Shown: positions 12,471-21,119 of the stretch, piece by piece
How the letters are laid out: each line of letters starts with the position of its first letter
How positions within the stretch are numbered: position 1 is the first letter of the stretch
From: a virus
IMG/VR virus record: IMGVR_UViG_3300049216_000635
Coordinates: 1 to 23,848 of that record
Length of the DNA: 23,848 nt
Strand: one strand, 5' to 3'
The notes under the pieces: generated by a model
What the model was told of the DNA's origin: nothing
Databases searched by the model: none
Seen by the model: only the letters and a program-made list of their open reading frames with translations
Made by a program: the position numbers and the translations under genes

Positions 12471-12821
12471 TCAGGCGATCGGCTTGACGATCAGGCCAAG
12501 AGTGCGATCGGCGGTCTGGTTGACGGCCGACGCAGCCGGGCCGGAGCGCACCTTGATCATGTTCACGCCGCGCCAGATCGCCGGATCGAGCGCGATGTAC
12601 TCACCAGCAGCGGCCGTGACGGCGACCGCGGCGGAAATGGATTGCATTTCCCACCAGGTGTTGCCGCCGTCAGCGCTGACCTGAAACGACAGTCCCGCCG
12701 CATCCCAGCCCGCCGGCATCGCAATGCCGTGCAAGGTCTTTGCCCCGAGCGGGATCGCCGCCGACAGCGACGTGCCGCTTGCGATCAAGGCATTGATCGT
12801 CTCGATCCCGATCGCCAGCAT
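12471..12821 (-). CDS. Small beta-rich phage structural protein of unknown role
   Basis: This 116-residue protein sits between the lectin-fold protein and the connector. It reads as alternating strands (SLSAAIPLGAKTLHGIAMPA, LSFQVSADGGNTWWEMQS, YIALDPAIWRGVNMIKVRSG) with a sandwich-like character and no membrane segment. I know this pattern from phage genes between capsid and connector but no defined function. A capsid decoration or head-completion role is inferred from position alone. Confidence 0.6.
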   Translation of the reverse strand: MLAIGIETINALIASGTSLSAAIPLGAKTLHGIAMPAGWDAAGLSFQVSADGGNTWWEMQSISAAVAVTAAAGEYIALDPAIWRGVNMIKVRSGPAASAVNQTADRTLGLIVKPIA

Positions 12822-12896
12822 GGCTGTTCTCGCGCTTCGTTGAACGGATGAGGAAGTCGGCCCGGCGCACCATCCGGTCGGAGGGCGCGCGCACGA

Positions 12897-13640
12897 CTAT
12901 TGCCGGTTCATCCAGGCCTTGACGTAGTCGACGGTGAGGGTGCCGACACCCGTCCCCGACGGCTTGTACATGGCGAAATATGGCTGCAGCACCGCGAGCG
13001 TTCCGGTGGCGGCAAAATTCACCGCGCCGGTCGCGGAGACCTGGTTGCCGTTGACGAAGAATTTCACGTCCGTCGGGTCGCGGGCGTCGATGCGGACGAT
13101 CGCCCAGTCGGTGATCGCCAGAGCAAGACCCGAATCGATCGACTTCTGCGTAACGCCGTCGTAGCTGCGGATAAGGAGCTCGCCGTTGGCGGTTGCGCCC
13201 ATCTGCAGGTAGCAGGTGTTGTTGTCGGGGCCATCGATCCAGCTTGACGCGAGGCCGAAGACGGCCTGCACTCCGGTTGCCGAAGGAGTCACCGACAGCT
13301 GGACGCGCGCCTCGAACAGAAGTCCCTTGGTGACGTCGAGACCCTTCTGGTCGCCCCAGTAGAGCGCGGCGTCCTGCTTTTCGCTGGTCGAGGTCAGCGT
13401 GCAGGCGACCTGGCCACCGACCGCACTGGCAACGCCGGCGACGGTCGGAGGGCCCGAGCCGACGATCTTCTTGACCCAGTCGACGCCGTTTTCGGCCGAG
13501 CCCGCGGCGGGGATCGCCAGCGAACCGATGCCGAGAAAGTCGTCGCGATATTGCAGCGGCGCCATCGACAGCACGCGCTCGTGAGAAACGCTGTCGTAGA
13601 AATCGAGGACGCCGGCGTTGAACTTGGAACGGGTCGACAT
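12897..13640 (-). CDS. Concanavalin-A-like (LamG-type) phage head or fibre protein
   Basis: The 247-residue protein has a short N-terminal segment (FNAGVLDFYDSVSHERVL) and YRDDFLGIGSL. A jelly-roll pattern follows, as in LamG/ConA-like lectin folds: LLFEARVQLSVT, VFGLASSWIDGPDNNTCYLQ, WAIVRIDARDPTDVKFFVNG, and ending LTVDYVKAWMNRQ. The fold is inferred from strand pattern. It lies directly after the major capsid and a small putative decoration gene, so it could be a capsid-exposed glycan-binding decoration. It is separated from the upstream gene by an intrinsic terminator, which would lower its expression relative to capsid. Confidence 0.65.
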   Translation of the reverse strand: MSTRSKFNAGVLDFYDSVSHERVLSMAPLQYRDDFLGIGSLAIPAAGSAENGVDWVKKIVGSGPPTVAGVASAVGGQVACTLTSTSEKQDAALYWGDQKGLDVTKGLLFEARVQLSVTPSATGVQAVFGLASSWIDGPDNNTCYLQMGATANGELLIRSYDGVTQKSIDSGLALAITDWAIVRIDARDPTDVKFFVNGNQVSATGAVNFAATGTLAVLQPYFAMYKPSGTGVGTLTVDYVKAWMNRQ

Positions 13641-13703
13641 GGATCACAAATCTCCTTGCCGTCCGCGCATTGGCGGACGTCGAAAACGACGGGTCGGAGG
13701 GCA

Positions 13704-13743
13704 GCAAGAAATAAAGGGAGGCGTCGCTCGCGAGCGACGCCTC
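13704..13743 (-). terminator. Intrinsic terminator after capsid-associated gene
   Basis: A perfect inverted repeat with 13-base arms spans 13718-13743. On the leftward strand it is followed by CCCTTTATTTCTT. It lies just after the stop of the gene at 13771-14256 and before the lectin-fold gene, so it probably reduces read-through from capsid genes into the connector and tail genes. Confidence 0.7.
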
Positions 13744-13770
13744 AAGGTTCCGCGGGGAGTTATCGCGGGC

Positions 13771-14256
13771 CTAGTTGTTGTACGAGCTCGGCGGCGTCGC
13801 CTGCTGGTAGCTGCCGAGGATGAGGAGGATCGCCTCAGTGATATTGCCGGCGTTCGACGCGCTGGTCTGGAGGGCGATGCAGTCGAAGCCGTTGGCGACG
13901 TCAAGCGCCTGATCGGGCGTGATCTCGAAGACGACGAGCTTGTCCTTGGTCGTGGCCGACAGCTGGATGTTGGCAGCGGCCGCCTGGGCGACGAGCGCGT
14001 CGCTCAGCGAGGTATCGGCATCCAGCCAGATCGGCACGGCGGCGATTGCCTTGGCGGCGGTGCCGGAGACGTCCTGGGCCTGCAGGGGCGTGAAGGTCAC
14101 CTGCGCCGCGTTGCCCTGGTTCACGCGCGCCACGATGAATGCCTTCTCGGCGTTCTTGAGACTGCGGTAGGAACCGGTGCGGCCGGCGGCATCGGTCGCG
14201 GCCGGGAGGAGCGAGATCGGCGGCAGCTGAGCCGTGAGGGAGAACTGGCGAGCCAT
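13771..14256 (-). CDS. Capsid-associated phage protein, possibly decoration protein
   Basis: This 161-residue protein directly follows the major capsid gene. It reads MARQFSLTAQLPPISLLPAA, GSYRSLKNAEKAFIVARVNQ, then FTPLQAQDVSGTAAKAIAAV and VPIWLDADTSLSDALVAQ. A strand-rich end follows (KLVVFEITPDQALDVANGFD, CIALQTSASN). I recognise this type from phage structural modules, with no proven function. An AAGGAAG ribosome-binding site precedes the ATG. The gene is bracketed by two terminator-like hairpins, which suggests a set stoichiometry relative to capsid. Confidence 0.65.
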   Translation of the reverse strand: MARQFSLTAQLPPISLLPAATDAAGRTGSYRSLKNAEKAFIVARVNQGNAAQVTFTPLQAQDVSGTAAKAIAAVPIWLDADTSLSDALVAQAAAANIQLSATTKDKLVVFEITPDQALDVANGFDCIALQTSASNAGNITEAILLILGSYQQATPPSSYNN

Positions 14257-14312
14257 GGTGAGCGGCTTCCTTCTGGTAGTGGGCTACACCAGCAGCCCGA
14301 GGGATGAGAGGC

Positions 14313-14333
14313 AATAAGGCGGCTGGTGCCGCC
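14313..14333 (-). terminator. Terminator-like hairpin after the major capsid gene
   Basis: On the leftward strand a perfect six-base stem, GGCGGC-ACCA-GCCGCC, is followed by TTATTGCC. It lies about 75 bases after the capsid stop. The U-tract is short, so partial termination or RNA stabilisation is as likely as full termination. Confidence 0.5.
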
Positions 14334-14405
14334 GAAAAACGGGGAAGTGCTGAGGCCGTCACCACACGAAATGGCGGCGGCCCTGCTCGTCCCCGCGGAC
14401 CGCGC

Positions 14406-15833
14406 TTAGCGGGCGGCCAGCGTAACGAAGGGCGACTTGGTGAGGGTGCCCTTGAAGGGGGTGATCGGCTGATGCCACATCGGCTTGCCGTCGACGCGGT
14501 AGGTGACGCGGAACCGCATTTCGTCGGTATCGAAGGCAACATGCATCGAGGTGGCGAACTGGACGCCGCCCTTGTCGACGATCGTGTACTGGCTGAGATC
14601 GACCAGAGCGATGTCACCGACGGCGCCCAGCGCGGCGCTGTATTCGGTTGCCACCACCGGCTTGCCATAGAGCGTGGCGTACGGAGCCGCTGAGATGCCG
14701 CCAGGCGGGAGATAGACCAGCTGGCCGCCGGTGCCGACGGCGCCGTTCAGCGCGTTGAGCTGCGGTTCGATGTCCTGGTTGATCAGCCAGACCACGTTCT
14801 TGCGCGAACGGGCCCAGGTGCGCGACCAGATCTTGTCGATATTCTCCTTGACGATCGTTGCCGCTGCCTGGCCGGTTTCCTTGGCGACGGTGACGAGCGC
14901 CGGCGAGTTGATATATCCGAGCGGCTGGCCGGCGCCGGTGCCCTCGACGATCGCGTCCTCCGTCATGAACATCACTTCTTCCGAGAACGCCATCGAGGCG
15001 ATCGCGGTCAGCGCGGTCGAGTCCTGCAGGAGCTCGTCCGTGATGGTCATCTTGGAGATGAGCTTCTTCAGGTCGAACTCGACCAGGCGGAACTTCGGCC
15101 GGCTCTCGATTCCGGAAACGCCTTCCGCGGCCCAGTTGGACTGCACGCCGCCCCAGCGGGAACCGGTGGCGCGGCTCGATTCGTCGACGCCCGGGATTTT
15201 CAGGCCGTTGGAGGTAGCGCTGATCGGGATCTTGTTTACCCGGTCGAGAATCTCGCCCATGTCGTGGGCGAGCATGAAGATCGCGGCCTGGAAGTCGGTC
15301 TGCACGAGGAAACCGCCGCCGGTCGGATCGACCTCGCCGGCGCCGGTCGGCGCACGGATCAGGCGAGCGTCGCTGCTGGTGCCACGGGAGGCGTAGTGGG
15401 TATGGATCGCCTGCAGCTGCTCGCCGAGATTCTTGAACTGCTTGCTGCGGTCGATCGAGAGATTGAGGCCCTTCCGTGCGATGCCGATGCAGTCGTCGAA
15501 GTTGATCGAGCGCATCTCGCGACGGCGCACGGAACGGGCTTCCGCGACCAGGCTGGAAAGCGTGCGGCCATCGGCATCGATGTCGGCAGCGGCAACGCCG
15601 TCCTGGCCGGGAACCGGGCGCGCAAGCGCGGCGGCGGAGCGCTCGGCCGCTTCGGCCGCGGTGATGGCGCGCGCCAGGCGATCGACCTCGCCGCTGGCCG
15701 CGGCAATTTCGGTCTCCTTGGCGGTGAACGCCTTATCGTCGTTGACGAGATCGCTGAGTTCCGCGGTGAGCTTGCTGACCTTGTCGATCGCCGCCCCGCG
15801 GGTCTGGCGAAGCTCGTTGAGCTTATCCTTCAT
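14406..15833 (-). CDS. Major capsid protein, HK97 gp5 family
   Basis: This 475-residue protein has the two-part HK97 layout. Residues ~1-115 are a charged coiled-coil delta/scaffold domain (MKDKLNELRQTRGAAIDKVS, EVDRLARAITAAEAAERSAA), normally removed by the prohead protease. The coat domain follows: GGGFLVQTDFQAAIFMLAHD, FDLKKLISKMTITDELLQDS, EDAIVEGTGAGQPLGYINSP, VVWLINQDIEPQLNALNG, PVVATEYSAALGAVGDIALV and the P-domain ending. The ATG at 15833 is chosen for its GGAG site and because the upstream 21 residues of the longer frame look non-coding. The gene follows the protease in the standard head order. Confidence 0.95.
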   Translation of the reverse strand: MKDKLNELRQTRGAAIDKVSKLTAELSDLVNDDKAFTAKETEIAAASGEVDRLARAITAAEAAERSAAALARPVPGQDGVAAADIDADGRTLSSLVAEARSVRRREMRSINFDDCIGIARKGLNLSIDRSKQFKNLGEQLQAIHTHYASRGTSSDARLIRAPTGAGEVDPTGGGFLVQTDFQAAIFMLAHDMGEILDRVNKIPISATSNGLKIPGVDESSRATGSRWGGVQSNWAAEGVSGIESRPKFRLVEFDLKKLISKMTITDELLQDSTALTAIASMAFSEEVMFMTEDAIVEGTGAGQPLGYINSPALVTVAKETGQAAATIVKENIDKIWSRTWARSRKNVVWLINQDIEPQLNALNGAVGTGGQLVYLPPGGISAAPYATLYGKPVVATEYSAALGAVGDIALVDLSQYTIVDKGGVQFATSMHVAFDTDEMRFRVTYRVDGKPMWHQPITPFKGTLTKSPFVTLAAR

Positions 15834-15980
15834 GGTAGAGGGCTCCATCAGATGGGAGTGGCGCGTCGTCACGACGGGCCGGTGCACCTTGCCCAAGGGC
15901 GTGTCGGGCTTGCGCGAGGCAGCCGCCGGAGCGGCGCCTCGGGTTTTCGAGAAAGGCGTTGTCGACGCGCGCGGGGCGCG

Positions 15981-17318
15981 TCAGGAGTGCTTGAGGAGGC
16001 TTGCGGCAGCCCCCAGGCGCGCAGCGCGGGCCTTGCGGCCGCGGCGAAGGGTGGCCTCGTCGGGGGCAACGGTTTCGGCCGGCTTATCGCCGCCGGCCGC
16101 CACTTCAGCGGCGGCAGCGGACGCAGGAGCGTCGTAGATACGAAGCTTCACGCCCCCATCCAAAACCAGTGTCGCGCCGGGCGTTCGCTTCCAGGCGTCG
16201 ACCTCTGCCCTCATTCGCCGCGCCGCATGATCTGAAATCGGTTCCTTAGGCTCGACCAGATAGCGCACGCCGGTGGCGCTCCGTGCCTGGCCGGCGATCG
16301 CCGAGAGGATGGACATGGCACGCAGCGCCGGCTTGTCGGCCGCGTAAGTGACCGCGTCGCCGACGACGACCGTGATCTCCTCATCGTCGTCGCGATCGAG
16401 GAACTCCGCGACTTCTTCGGCGGTCATATCCATCAGCACCTGGCCGAGTGCCTTCAACGCGGCGAGCAGCTGGGCCGGCACGGGGCTATCGTCGCCTTCG
16501 ATCTCGGCTTCGACCGCGACATTGTCCTGCAGCCAGCCCAGCGAATAGAGAAGACTGGCGAGGTCAGAGACGTGCCAGAGCGAGCGCTTGACCGGGCTCG
16601 GCGCCGGCGGCGTCTTCTGTGTCGTCACGACGGGGGCTGTCGGCATTCTGGCCATCCTTCTCAGGGTCTCGAGCTCGCCGCGCGGCACGATGAGCATGCC
16701 GCCGCTGTCGAGCAGCCGTTCTGTCCATTCGAAAAGCGGTCCCGTATCGATGCCGACCGAGCGGGCGGAAACCAGCGCCTCGGGATCGGCAGGCACGTTG
16801 ACGACCGACCACTCCCAGAGCTCCTGCTCGACAATGTCGATATCGCCGGCGCGCTCGGGTTCGGTGGCGCGCTGCGCCTTCAGGACCTGAAAGCCGACCG
16901 ACACTGCGTTCAGGAACCGCTGCTTCAGCAGCTGGTAGATCGTATCGGCCAGCGGATGAATCTCGCGGGTCGCGAATATCCCGGTCGAGCGCAGGACGCC
17001 GCCGGCGACCCGGGTGTCGATGGCGCGGCCGATCGCCGGCGTGGCGTCATCGTGAGCCCAGAGCACCACCGGGTTTTTGAGGAAATTTGCCGTCTTCCAG
17101 CCGGCCGGCGCGATGGTCATGCCATCCCGTGCCACGCCAGCGGTGGAGATGGCAAAGCTGATCGCGCGGCTGTCGGTCGCCTCATCCGCCGTCGCTTCAC
17201 CATAAGGTGCGACGAGCCGGGTCCGCCGGCCGTCGTCGCCCGGCGCAAAGATGCTGGCCGGATCCTCGCCGGCCGCAAAACGGGCGGCGAAGTCTGCAGG
17301 CTTGAGGATGCCGGGCAT
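15981..17318 (-). CDS. Prohead protease (HK97 family) with long C-terminal extension
   Basis: The enzyme cleaves capsid scaffold domains during head maturation. The catalytic domain spans ~35-190: ISFAISTAGVARDGMTIAPA, NPVVLWAHDD with His89, FLNAVSVGFQ with Ser140, and ELWEWSVVNVPADPEAL as the third-residue region. The protein is 445 residues, about twice the usual length. The extra C-terminal part contains a Pro-rich linker (~228-245), an acidic helical region (DMTAEEVAEFLDRDDDEE), a segment near 365-415 (RYLVEPKEPISDHAARRM) and a basic tail. The extension may act as scaffold; this is inference. It lies two bases after the portal stop. Confidence 0.88.
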   Translation of the reverse strand: MPGILKPADFAARFAAGEDPASIFAPGDDGRRTRLVAPYGEATADEATDSRAISFAISTAGVARDGMTIAPAGWKTANFLKNPVVLWAHDDATPAIGRAIDTRVAGGVLRSTGIFATREIHPLADTIYQLLKQRFLNAVSVGFQVLKAQRATEPERAGDIDIVEQELWEWSVVNVPADPEALVSARSVGIDTGPLFEWTERLLDSGGMLIVPRGELETLRRMARMPTAPVVTTQKTPPAPSPVKRSLWHVSDLASLLYSLGWLQDNVAVEAEIEGDDSPVPAQLLAALKALGQVLMDMTAEEVAEFLDRDDDEEITVVVGDAVTYAADKPALRAMSILSAIAGQARSATGVRYLVEPKEPISDHAARRMRAEVDAWKRTPGATLVLDGGVKLRIYDAPASAAAAEVAAGGDKPAETVAPDEATLRRGRKARAARLGAAASLLKHS

Positions 17319-17320
17319 GT

Positions 17321-18598
17321 TCAGTTCACCGTGCCGTCTTCGGGGCGGCCGCCGCCGTCGGCCTTCTGGCCGGACGCGGCACTGCCGCCGGCGCCGGCCA
17401 TGTTTGACGGGGACAACAGGCGATCGCCGCCGGCGATCGGATTCTTGCCGTCGTCGATGCGCGCCTCGTTCTGCGTCATGATCCCGGAGAGGATGGCGAC
17501 GCGGTAGGCGTTATAGCGGGCGGTGACGTCGGCGCGGGTCAGCTGCGAAGTGTCGAAGTCGATGAACATCCCGAGCTTCCGCAGCCCGAAGTGCCATTCC
17601 ATCTTGCGGGCCCACCGGTTGGTGAACCCCGCGATCGTGTAGTTGATGTAGTCGAGGCCCTGCGTCTCGATGTTCGAGAACGTCGAGCGCGAAAGGTCGC
17701 CGATCATGTGCGGCGGGATGCGGAAGATGCGCGCGATCTCCGCCACCTGGAAGGTGCGCGACGCAATGAACTCGAGATCGGAGGCGCTCATGCCGAGCGC
17801 CTGGTATTTGAGCCCTTGCTCGAGGACGGGAACGTTGCCCGTGTTCTGGAGCCCGCTGAACGAGGACTGCCACTCCGCGCGCATGCGCTTGGCGGCGCCG
17901 TCGTTGAGCGTCTTGTCGGTTTGCAGCACGCCGCTGGAGCGGGTGCCATTCGCCATCCAGCGCGCGGCCTGCTGCTGCTGGCCGATGGCCAGGCCGACCG
18001 CATCGTTGGCGAGCGCGATGCGCGAGGCGCCGAGCAGGCCACCGAGCGAGAAGCCCTTGACGTGCAGGACGTCGCGGGCCGGGATCAGCGACGGCTGGCC
18101 GCGGAGCTTTGCCAGCATGTGCAGCCCCTGAGGGGTCACACGGTAAAAGAGCTCTCCCGTCGGCGCTTCCCAGAGCGCCACCCAGTCGGGGTTGACGGGC
18201 ACAAATTCGATGACGCGGCCGCGCGTGTCGCGAAGCAGCACGACATAGGCGTTCCCGCGGAAGACGAGGCCGGCGGTGCCCAGCTCGAAGAACTCGAAGC
18301 CGTCCTGCCAGTCGTTCGGCGAGGCGAACAGCTCGTAGAGGAAGTGATCTTTGGCCGGTGCGCGGCCGCCATCGTCACGCCGGGCGTAGATCTGAGGGGT
18401 GCACTTGGCGACGTCCTCGGAAATCATCGTCACGCAGGCCATGACCGCCGTGCAGGCGAGCGCGGTCTGCGGGTTGACCCGAATGCCGGTAAGCGACGTC
18501 GTCGACCAGAGCGATTCCTGGTAGAAAATGTCCTCGCGATCGACTTCGCGAATGTTCCTCTCGGCGCCGCGGCCGGCGAGCGCCGTCATCAGGCCCAT
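17321..18598 (-). CDS. Portal protein, HK97 family
   Basis: It forms the dodecameric vertex through which DNA is packaged. The 425-residue protein shows the family signatures: AVMACVTMISEDVAKCTPQI, FLYELFASPNDWQDGFEFFE, LVFRGNAYVVLLRDTRGRVI, DVLHVKGFSLGGLLGASRIA and GVLQTDKTLNDGAAKRMRAE. The C-terminal wing and crown follow: DLEFIASRTFQVAEIARIFR, PPHMIGDLSRSTFSNIETQG. A disordered Gly/Ala end completes it. Length and order (small membrane gene, portal, protease, capsid) are standard. Confidence 0.95.
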   Translation of the reverse strand: MGLMTALAGRGAERNIREVDREDIFYQESLWSTTSLTGIRVNPQTALACTAVMACVTMISEDVAKCTPQIYARRDDGGRAPAKDHFLYELFASPNDWQDGFEFFELGTAGLVFRGNAYVVLLRDTRGRVIEFVPVNPDWVALWEAPTGELFYRVTPQGLHMLAKLRGQPSLIPARDVLHVKGFSLGGLLGASRIALANDAVGLAIGQQQQAARWMANGTRSSGVLQTDKTLNDGAAKRMRAEWQSSFSGLQNTGNVPVLEQGLKYQALGMSASDLEFIASRTFQVAEIARIFRIPPHMIGDLSRSTFSNIETQGLDYINYTIAGFTNRWARKMEWHFGLRKLGMFIDFDTSQLTRADVTARYNAYRVAILSGIMTQNEARIDDGKNPIAGGDRLLSPSNMAGAGGSAASGQKADGGGRPEDGTVN

Positions 18599-18607
18599 GG
18601 CGGCGGG

Positions 18608-18790
18608 CTACCTTGAGAGCCGCCACGCAACGGCGATAAGCGCCCCGCCAAGCACGAGCGTGGCCAGGCCAGGGTGGATGAGCGCCGCCCCGACGAGTGC
18701 CAGGAGGAAGCCGGCGCCACCGATCACGTCGCGTTTGTCGATGACCAGCGCGAACGTATTCTTCGGCGCGTCGGGCTGCGGATCGGTCAT
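18608..18790 (-). CDS. Small membrane protein between terminase and portal
   Basis: This 60-residue protein begins MTDPQPDAPKNTFALVIDKR, then has two short hydrophobic stretches (VIGGAGFLLALVGAALI and LATLVLGGALIAVAWRL). It sits between the terminase large subunit and the portal, where small membrane proteins of unknown role are frequent in phages of this type. Function is unknown. Confidence 0.6.
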   Translation of the reverse strand: MTDPQPDAPKNTFALVIDKRDVIGGAGFLLALVGAALIHPGLATLVLGGALIAVAWRLSR

Positions 18791-18800
18791 CGGGGCACTC

Positions 18801-20507
18801 TCAAAAGAAACGAAGGCCGCGGTCGGCGGAATAGATCGAACCCGGGGGTTCGGGGTTCATCCCCATCAGCGCGCTTGCGTTGAAGCCTGCCATCAGCGGG
18901 TCAACCTTCCCGAAGCCCGAGGCGTCGCGCGCGATGCGCATGCCGGTGGGGGTGGGCTCGACGACAGCGTTGCCGGCGCACCAGGCCATGATTTCTTGAT
19001 CGGCGTGGACAAAGGTGCCGTCCGCGAGCTTGCGCTCGATCGTCTTGATGGCACCCATCAGGGCGATGCCCTGGCGCACGCCGCCGAGGAGCTCGGAGTC
19101 TTCCGTCACGCCGATGGCGGCGAGCGCATCGACGATGATGCCGAGACCGGCTGGGTCGACGCCCACCTTCGCCAGCAGACCGGCGTCTTTCACGCGGCGG
19201 ACGATGTCGACGACCGCGTCAACATCATCGCGGAGCTTCGCGACTTTCACGAGCTCGCCGCGCTTCAGGAATTCCTCGTAATGGGTCCAGTTCGCCTTGC
19301 GGCGGTCCCATCCCTCGGGCGAAATGAACGCCTTGCCCCATCCCAGCCAGAGGGCAGTCACCTTCTCGCGGCCAAGCACATAGAGGCCAAGCAGATCGTC
19401 CAGGCCGCCGCCATCGATGCCGATGGTGCAGACCTCGCACCGTGTCAGGATCGCCTCGAGCGTGACCGCGGCGTCGACGCCGCGCGGCCAGAGCGCCGCT
19501 CCGGCCCAGCCGCGATCGTGGATGCCGCGGCCGACCTCGATGTTGAGATGCTGCGAGGACCAGCGGATGAGCTCGGCGAGGCCATTCTCGGCGGCCTCAC
19601 GGTACTTCTCCTCGAGGTCCTTCAGTGGGACCGAGCGGTTAAGGCTCGGACTGACGACGTGCCAGAGCGCCGGGTTGCGCCATTTCGCATCCGTCTCCTC
19701 GGCGGGGACGTTGGCGATCTCCTCGGGGAACTCGTAGAGGATCGACAGGCTCGGCCCATCGGCCTCGCCGTCGCGGATCTTGCGGGCCCGCTCGAGCTCG
19801 TTCTTGAAGACGCCGGCGGGCTTTCGCTCCGACTGCGTCGTGATGAAGATGCCGAAGCCTTCCGGCTGCGAGAGCAGGCCGCCGCGCAGCTGACCGATGA
19901 CCCGGTCGGCGTTGGCGATATCGCCCAAGAGATGGAGCTCGTCGACCAGGAAGCCGGCCGGCTTGGTGCCGGTGACGATCTTGGGATCGAACGAGACAAC
20001 CTGCAGCTTGGCCTGCGTCTGCAGGTGCGTGATCGTCTTCAGGTGCGGCGTCACCTTCAGGCGATCGCGCAGCACCGGATCGGCGAGGATCATGCCTTCG
20101 ATCTGCTCGAAGGCCTGCGTCGAAATTTTCTGGGTGGCGCCAACCAAAAGGAACGTGGCGCGCGGCCGCTGATTGAGCATCAGCGAAACCAGCATCAGCG
20201 CCGCGGCGTTGGTCGTCTTGCCGTTCTTTTTGGGAACGAGCAGGAAGACGTTCTTGATCTTCCGGTCGCCGTCGACGTCGAGCGACCCGTGCAGGGCGCC
20301 GACGATTTCGCGAAACCACTCGCCGCCGCTGTCCCTGATCAGCGGCTGCCCGGGGACGTCCGGAATGTGCAGCGCGTTGTAGAAGCGGATCGCCCGCTGC
20401 GCCCGCTCCTGGTCGAGCCAGGGCAGGTCCGGCATCAGCGAGCGGCCGTCCATGATGCGCTCGCGCCAGTCCAGGCGCGCGAACGCCTTGGGCGGCAGGT
20501 GCATCAA
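18801..20507 (-). CDS. terL: Terminase large subunit
   Basis: It is the packaging ATPase and nuclease. The 568-residue protein has a Walker A-type motif LLVPKKNGKTTNAAAL (~90-105) and a Walker B motif FLVDELHLL (Asp189, Glu190). The coupling motif region is FITTQSE (~221-227). The nuclease domain begins IGIDGGGLDDLLGLYVLG (Asp365), with a later acidic site VGVDPAGLGIIVDAL (~474-488). The KKNGKT variant of the P-loop is typical of the HK97-like terminase family. The start is the ATG at 20507, 15 bases after the small-subunit stop. Confidence 0.95.
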   Translation of the reverse strand: MMHLPPKAFARLDWRERIMDGRSLMPDLPWLDQERAQRAIRFYNALHIPDVPGQPLIRDSGGEWFREIVGALHGSLDVDGDRKIKNVFLLVPKKNGKTTNAAALMLVSLMLNQRPRATFLLVGATQKISTQAFEQIEGMILADPVLRDRLKVTPHLKTITHLQTQAKLQVVSFDPKIVTGTKPAGFLVDELHLLGDIANADRVIGQLRGGLLSQPEGFGIFITTQSERKPAGVFKNELERARKIRDGEADGPSLSILYEFPEEIANVPAEETDAKWRNPALWHVVSPSLNRSVPLKDLEEKYREAAENGLAELIRWSSQHLNIEVGRGIHDRGWAGAALWPRGVDAAVTLEAILTRCEVCTIGIDGGGLDDLLGLYVLGREKVTALWLGWGKAFISPEGWDRRKANWTHYEEFLKRGELVKVAKLRDDVDAVVDIVRRVKDAGLLAKVGVDPAGLGIIVDALAAIGVTEDSELLGGVRQGIALMGAIKTIERKLADGTFVHADQEIMAWCAGNAVVEPTPTGMRIARDASGFGKVDPLMAGFNASALMGMNPEPPGSIYSADRGLRFF

Positions 20508-20522
20508 GGGAAAGAGCTCTCG

Positions 20523-21119
20523 CTAGTTCGGCTTTGTGCCGGCGGGCGGCGGCTCGTCCCAGACGGACGGGGGAGCTGCTGCCGGCGTACCCGGCTTGTC
20601 GGCATCACCCGTAGGCTTCGCCGGCCTTTGAGGTGGCTGCGCGGCCTTCAGAAAGCGAAGTAGGTCCCCGAGCGCCTGGCGCTTCGGGTGCATTTTTACC
20701 TTGATGGCGCCGAGCGATGCTCTCGACACCTCGGCGATGGCCGCGGTTACCGATGGCGGCAGATCCTCGCTGTTCACCAGCACGACGTCGTTGATGTGCG
20801 TGAGGTGGACGATGTCGGGGTCGTCCTCGTCGATGATCTGGCTGAGGACGTCGCCCTTCCACTGAACGACGTCGCGGATATTGGCGAAGCCGATCCTGGC
20901 CAGCTCGGTGACGACGCGGTCGAGGGTGACGCCGGCGCGCTCGAGGGCCGTGGCCGAGACGGTCTGAACGACGGCGCGGATCTCCGGCTTCTTCAGGAGA
21001 TCGGACGCCGTCGACGCCGCGCTGGCTTCGGAATAGCCGGCGCGGATTGCGGCCTTTGTCCCGTTCAGATCAACCAGGTATTCGGCGAGAAATCGCTCTT
21101 GCAACTTGGTCAGGGGCAT
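20523..21119 (-). CDS. terS: Terminase small subunit
   Basis: It recognises the packaging site and loads the large subunit. From the ATG at 21119 the N-terminus reads MPLTKLQERFLAEYLVDLNG, TKAAIRAGYSEASAASTASD, LLKKPEIRAVVQ. This is the terminase_2 helix-turn-helix pattern. Central helices (ALERAGVTLDRVVTELARIG) and a strand segment follow, and a Pro-rich tail completes the protein. A TTG at 21164 in the same frame is an alternative start, but the added residues do not match the family. Confidence 0.92.
   Translation of the reverse strand: MPLTKLQERFLAEYLVDLNGTKAAIRAGYSEASAASTASDLLKKPEIRAVVQTVSATALERAGVTLDRVVTELARIGFANIRDVVQWKGDVLSQIIDEDDPDIVHLTHINDVVLVNSEDLPPSVTAAIAEVSRASLGAIKVKMHPKRQALGDLLRFLKAAQPPQRPAKPTGDADKPGTPAAAPPSVWDEPPPAGTKPN

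Noticed and set aside
12670-13707. Leftward frame overlapping the lectin-fold gene
   Set aside because: Arg-rich and compositionally non-coding, while the overlapping 12897-13640 frame has a clear strand pattern and start.
15964-15982. GC-rich hairpin between prohead protease and capsid as a terminator
   Set aside because: It overlaps the protease stop and is not followed by a T-tract on the transcribed strand.
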